From Centropus unirufus (lineage: Eukaryota > Chordata > Aves > Cuculiformes > Centropidae), in contig VYZI01000003.1 in the NCBI GenBank assembly GCA_013397695.1, positions 7,378,816 to 7,442,815 of the forward strand: a stretch of DNA of 64,000 bases. Reading direction: 5' to 3'. How positions within the stretch are numbered: the stretch's first letter is position 1; every line of letters starts with the position of its first letter. Under the pieces are notes generated by a model, which had not been told where the DNA came from, did no database searches, and saw only the letters and a list, made by a program, of their open reading frames with translations. Both the position numbers and the translations under genes were made by a program. Below are positions 60,249-64,000 of the stretch, piece after piece.

Positions 60249-63200
60249 ACAGTGAATCCAAGCTCTACAAGTAGCAACATATTGTAAGTAAAAAAAATAT
60301 ACATTGAAATGACTAATGGGGCTTAAATTGATGCAGTAATAGATGTCACACCCAGATTGACCTCCATATGCTTCTTTTCCATCTCTTTCCGTCTCTGGAG
60401 AATATGATTTAAGTTTTTATCAAATGTGTAATTCAGTTATTTCAGTTTCAAGGAAAAGTTTATTTTGTAAGTGAATTTGCTATGACATTACTCTGTTTCT
60501 GAATATTGCATTTTTTTTCCTACAGATTACTGGAAATTTCCATTTAGACTTTAGAGACAAAAATCCAGATTATTAATTTTCTAAGTATTAACTGTAAAAA
60601 TAGTTTTCCAGGCTGAGTATTGTAGGACTAAGGAGTGTTGTGTTTGATCTAAGTTTTAAAAAAGCAATAATTAAATCTTCATACATAGGTGTATTTATAT
60701 AATACACAAGGATTTGTGAACTTACTCCTTCAAAAAACCCACATGCAGTAGGGTCCTCCATGATTTTGGAATCACTCTTTTCCTCGTAAAGTTTGGTAGC
60801 ACAAACCCATTTCCCTGTGCAGTGAAACTATATATTTTTTTTTGTTGAGAAAATCACTGGTTGCAGAATGAGATTCCATAGAAAAGGCCACTTTCTTCTA
60901 GTTCAGTTATCTATTTGACTGAAATAGCTGGGCAGGAATTATTATACTTATCAACATCATTCATTTTAGACAGAGGACTCAAGGTAAACACTTCTCAGTT
61001 TGCAGGGCACTTACTAGAATTTGAGTTAGCAAATTAAAAATAAATTCCTCCAAAGAATCCAGTTTCTCATGAGCGCCTGGGGGAAAAAACCCAAACAAAT
61101 AGCCCTCCACCCTCCGAACTGGACAGAATATAAACCATACAACCTTAAATCTTTTTGGTTTTAAACTCATTTTTTTCATTCTCTTCTTTCTTCAAATGTA
61201 ATGAAATAAGGGGTGCACTTGAGCATCTTATAGAGTGAAGTGACCGAATTCGATCTTTCCATATGAAAACTATAAATTAATATTTTAAATACAAAAGAAA
61301 GCAAAAGTGTGTATCCACAAATTGTTTTAATCAGAAGTGTTTCAATTGATGGTTTCTAAATGATTGATTGTACTGGCAAACAAATTTTCTCTCATTACAA
61401 TGGCAAGAGGCTTGTTGGGTTGTATTAATATGAAGTACCTCTAAAGTAAATTGAATGCACTTTTGTTGTTATATGTAGAAGACTGTTTCAATCTGCTCAT
61501 TTCTCTAATAGACTGTGAAAGACATTAAAAACATCAGCATTAGTCATAAAGGTAAGGAAACAGCAACTAGCAGTAGTGAAGATTATATAAGGGATCAGTT
61601 TTCTGATCTACATCTCTCTTTAATCAATGGAAGAATTACGGAAAAGCCAGTGCATCTATATGAAGATTCTCAAGAGCAGGTAGCATTTTTGGCAGCTTGG
61701 CTCAATCTGAAAGTTAATTTCATCTTGATCCCTTTGCAGTTTTGGAAATCTTTTTCTATTATAGTTGAGACAGCAGCAAAACAACAGGTAGATGCTGGGT
61801 GTAACCTTCTTCACTGGGGTTCTAATTAAAAATATTAAAATTCTTTGATAAGGACAACATTGCATTATTTGTGGTTTACTCTTTCCTTGCCCCTTTGGCC
61901 CTGGCTTCGTTGGCCGTACCAGTTTTAAAAGAAGGAGAGGAGGGCATTTTTCCCCACGCTCCTGTGGGAAGTTGCAGATCTGAGCTGGAACTGCCTTTGA
62001 CTGAGGAAGGGAAGATCCTGGTGCTTCAGTTTCCTGGGTAAATGATTTAATCCTCTAAATTGTTAGATATAAGTAACAGTTACGGGCCTGCTGTTCTTCA
62101 TGCAGAAATCAGTACAGCCAATACACATCCAGCTTTTCCAGATGACACCTGCTAGACTGGACCCCCAGAGACATGGGTGGAGTAGTGTCCTGTTTAGAGT
62201 CCCCAAGGGCCCTGGGTATAAGGAAAGCACCCAAATGCTCAGTTCTGGAGGGGTGGCAGCACCTAGTGAACTTCACCAGGGAAAAACTCTGTGGCTGTGG
62301 CCCTTTTTATCCTTTGCTGGGTTCATCAGGGTTTTGTGTTCTGTAGTTTCAGACTTAGGCATCATGATTCAGCCTCTTTTTCCCTTAAGGCATCTCCACC
62401 TGTTGGTGTGGTCCCCTAGATTTTAAGCATTTGTGCAGGCACATGCACGGAGACAATACCTTTACATAAAGCTTTCCAAAACTTAGGGAAAAGGGACTGC
62501 CTTTCTTGCAAACAATATTTCAATGTATAGTTTATTCCTGAAGTATTTTCTGAGCAGGCCATTTGGTTAAGTGTAAACATATTCTTGGCCAATTGATGGA
62601 GTCAAATGTTTTAGCAGCCCCATAAAAACAATTATCTGGCTAATTCTTGTCACTGGGAATTAACAAGCTGACTTCTGCCAGAATCTGCAGGGAAATGCAA
62701 CTCTGTAAAATAGGATGAGGGAGGACAGAGATTTCTGCAAAGCTAGGGTTGTTTACAAGAAGGCTTACTAAAAGAAAAGAAAAATGGCTATTTTTTTTTC
62801 CTAACCAATACTAACTCAAATGTCCTCTATAGCTGCGTGTCATATTGGAAAGAGTTCACTAGGTACGAAAGAGTTAAGTGTAGATTTGTATTTTATGTCG
62901 AATGCTCAGTATTTTTTTTAGGAGCTGATAAACACTTCTCTTCTGTAGATCTGTGAATTGAATGAGGAAAACTCCATGTTGCAAGTGTGATCTGGCTCCA
63001 TTTAAAGCCATGTGGTTGTTTTCTTTTTTTCAGTGCAGTTTCTCTTGTGGAAAAGATACTTAATGAGCTACATGATATTTTTTTCTGAAGCAATATTGAA
63101 ACTATGCATACATTCACTTGCATCTGTGCAGTTTGGCATGCTGTCACTTCAGTGTGACTTTTGAGTTTTGACTAATCGAATCACCCTCTTTTTTCATTTG

Positions 63201-64000
63201 CAAAAGTAAATTGACAGCTGATATGGACTGGGTGCCTCAGGGGGCATCTGGAACCAAAAGAGTGACCTAATGATTATGCCACAAGCATGAGGAATGATTG
63301 ACTTTCCTGCACAAGGGAGTAGCAGTTCTGAAAGAAGGCAAAAATCTCAGGCAGTGAGACATGATTTTATCCTTCAGGGCCAGAGGTCATCTTGTATAAA
63401 AGCAAATCCAAGTGGCTTAACTTAAAAAGTATAAACAGAATAACTCTTAAGATTTGGGTATGATGCAGCCTTTTGATCATAGGACTCTCTGTTCCTTCAA
63501 AGCATGTTGCTCTTTTTAATTATCCGATATTTAGTCTTTTAATTCCTTGCAATGTCATTAAGAGCAGGAGAAAATATTTTGTCTCCAATTTGTTTCTGTT
63601 ATTCTTTTTTCCGATGCATTCCTGGGAGAGAAGCTTGATATGAAATTTTGCTTACCATAAGAAAGCTATAGGGCTGATGTATCATATCTTACATGTGTTG
63701 AACATCTCCAGTGTGGCCTTGACTGATCTCTCTGACCCATGACTAATTTGGACTATGCAATTCCAGAGACCTAGGTAATTTCAGGATAGCTCAGCTCTTC
63801 AGAACAATACAATAGAAAGAACACTCATGTTTATGGTGTTATTCAGATTTGAGAAAAGATCAGATAGCTTAGATTCATTGTCATGGTATTGTAAACTGCC
63901 TAAAGCATGGAAAACTTGAATTACTGCTTACAGTTTGAAAGGGTAAACTAAGAAGAATTAGTTGCAAATTGAGGAAAGAAAGAGGAATGAATTAAGTGGG

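Larger units (their letters stand above)
57041..64000. other. long non-coding stretch
   Basis: No gene or further transposon is seen. Frames reach 117 codons (minus strand 57529-57882), 108 codons (plus strand 62100-62426) and 104 codons (plus strand 61515-61829) without any domain. Landmarks are a pair of CCTGCT/AGCAGG palindromes at 57969-58002 and a 47-base pure pyrimidine run at 60202-60248. Confidence 0.5.

Noticed and set aside
62100..62426. 108-codon plus-strand open frame
   Set aside because: No domain and no conserved-looking motif; consistent with chance in a G+C-richer patch.

Overview
The window looks like nuclear DNA of a bird, or less likely another sauropsid. The support is several copies of CR1-type non-LTR retrotransposons in different states of decay, fragments of older dispersed repeats of the kind shared by turtles, crocodilians and birds, no Alu-, B1- or L1-like sequence, and a low overall repeat load on an AT-rich background. 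There are no operons, ribosome binding sites, CRISPR arrays or other prokaryotic features. Two runs of N (22827-23186 and 55690-56131) are assembly gaps.

I found no host protein-coding gene or RNA gene that I can support. Apart from frames running through the N gaps, the longest open frame (minus strand, 13574-14071) is the remains of a CR1 reverse transcriptase. The other frames are 60 to 143 codons long, show no recognisable domain, and are about what AT-rich non-coding DNA produces. The window is therefore intergenic or deep intronic.

Layout: 1-2.4 kb is plain AT-rich DNA. 2.4-3.1 kb is an island rich in CpG and motifs, the best candidate regulatory element. 5.17-5.35 kb, 18.4-19.1 kb and 56.9-57.04 kb hold copies of one old CR1-like family. 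8.5-8.7 kb, 13.0-14.3 kb and 39.5-40.3 kb hold bird-type CR1 copies on the minus strand; the last two carry broken reverse transcriptase. 22.2-22.8 kb, beside a gap, and 38.5-39.4 kb contain further sequence that resembles conserved non-coding DNA. 26.2-26.5 kb is a nested cluster of inverted repeats, and 26.9-28.4 kb is strongly pyrimidine-rich on the plus strand. A (CCTTT)n microsatellite abuts the second gap. The rest is unremarkable.

Nothing here amounts to a multi-gene system. The most distinctive unexplained object is the palindrome cluster at 26242-26480, followed by the CpG-enriched island at 2396-3130. All repeat names come from remembered consensus patterns, not from a database search.
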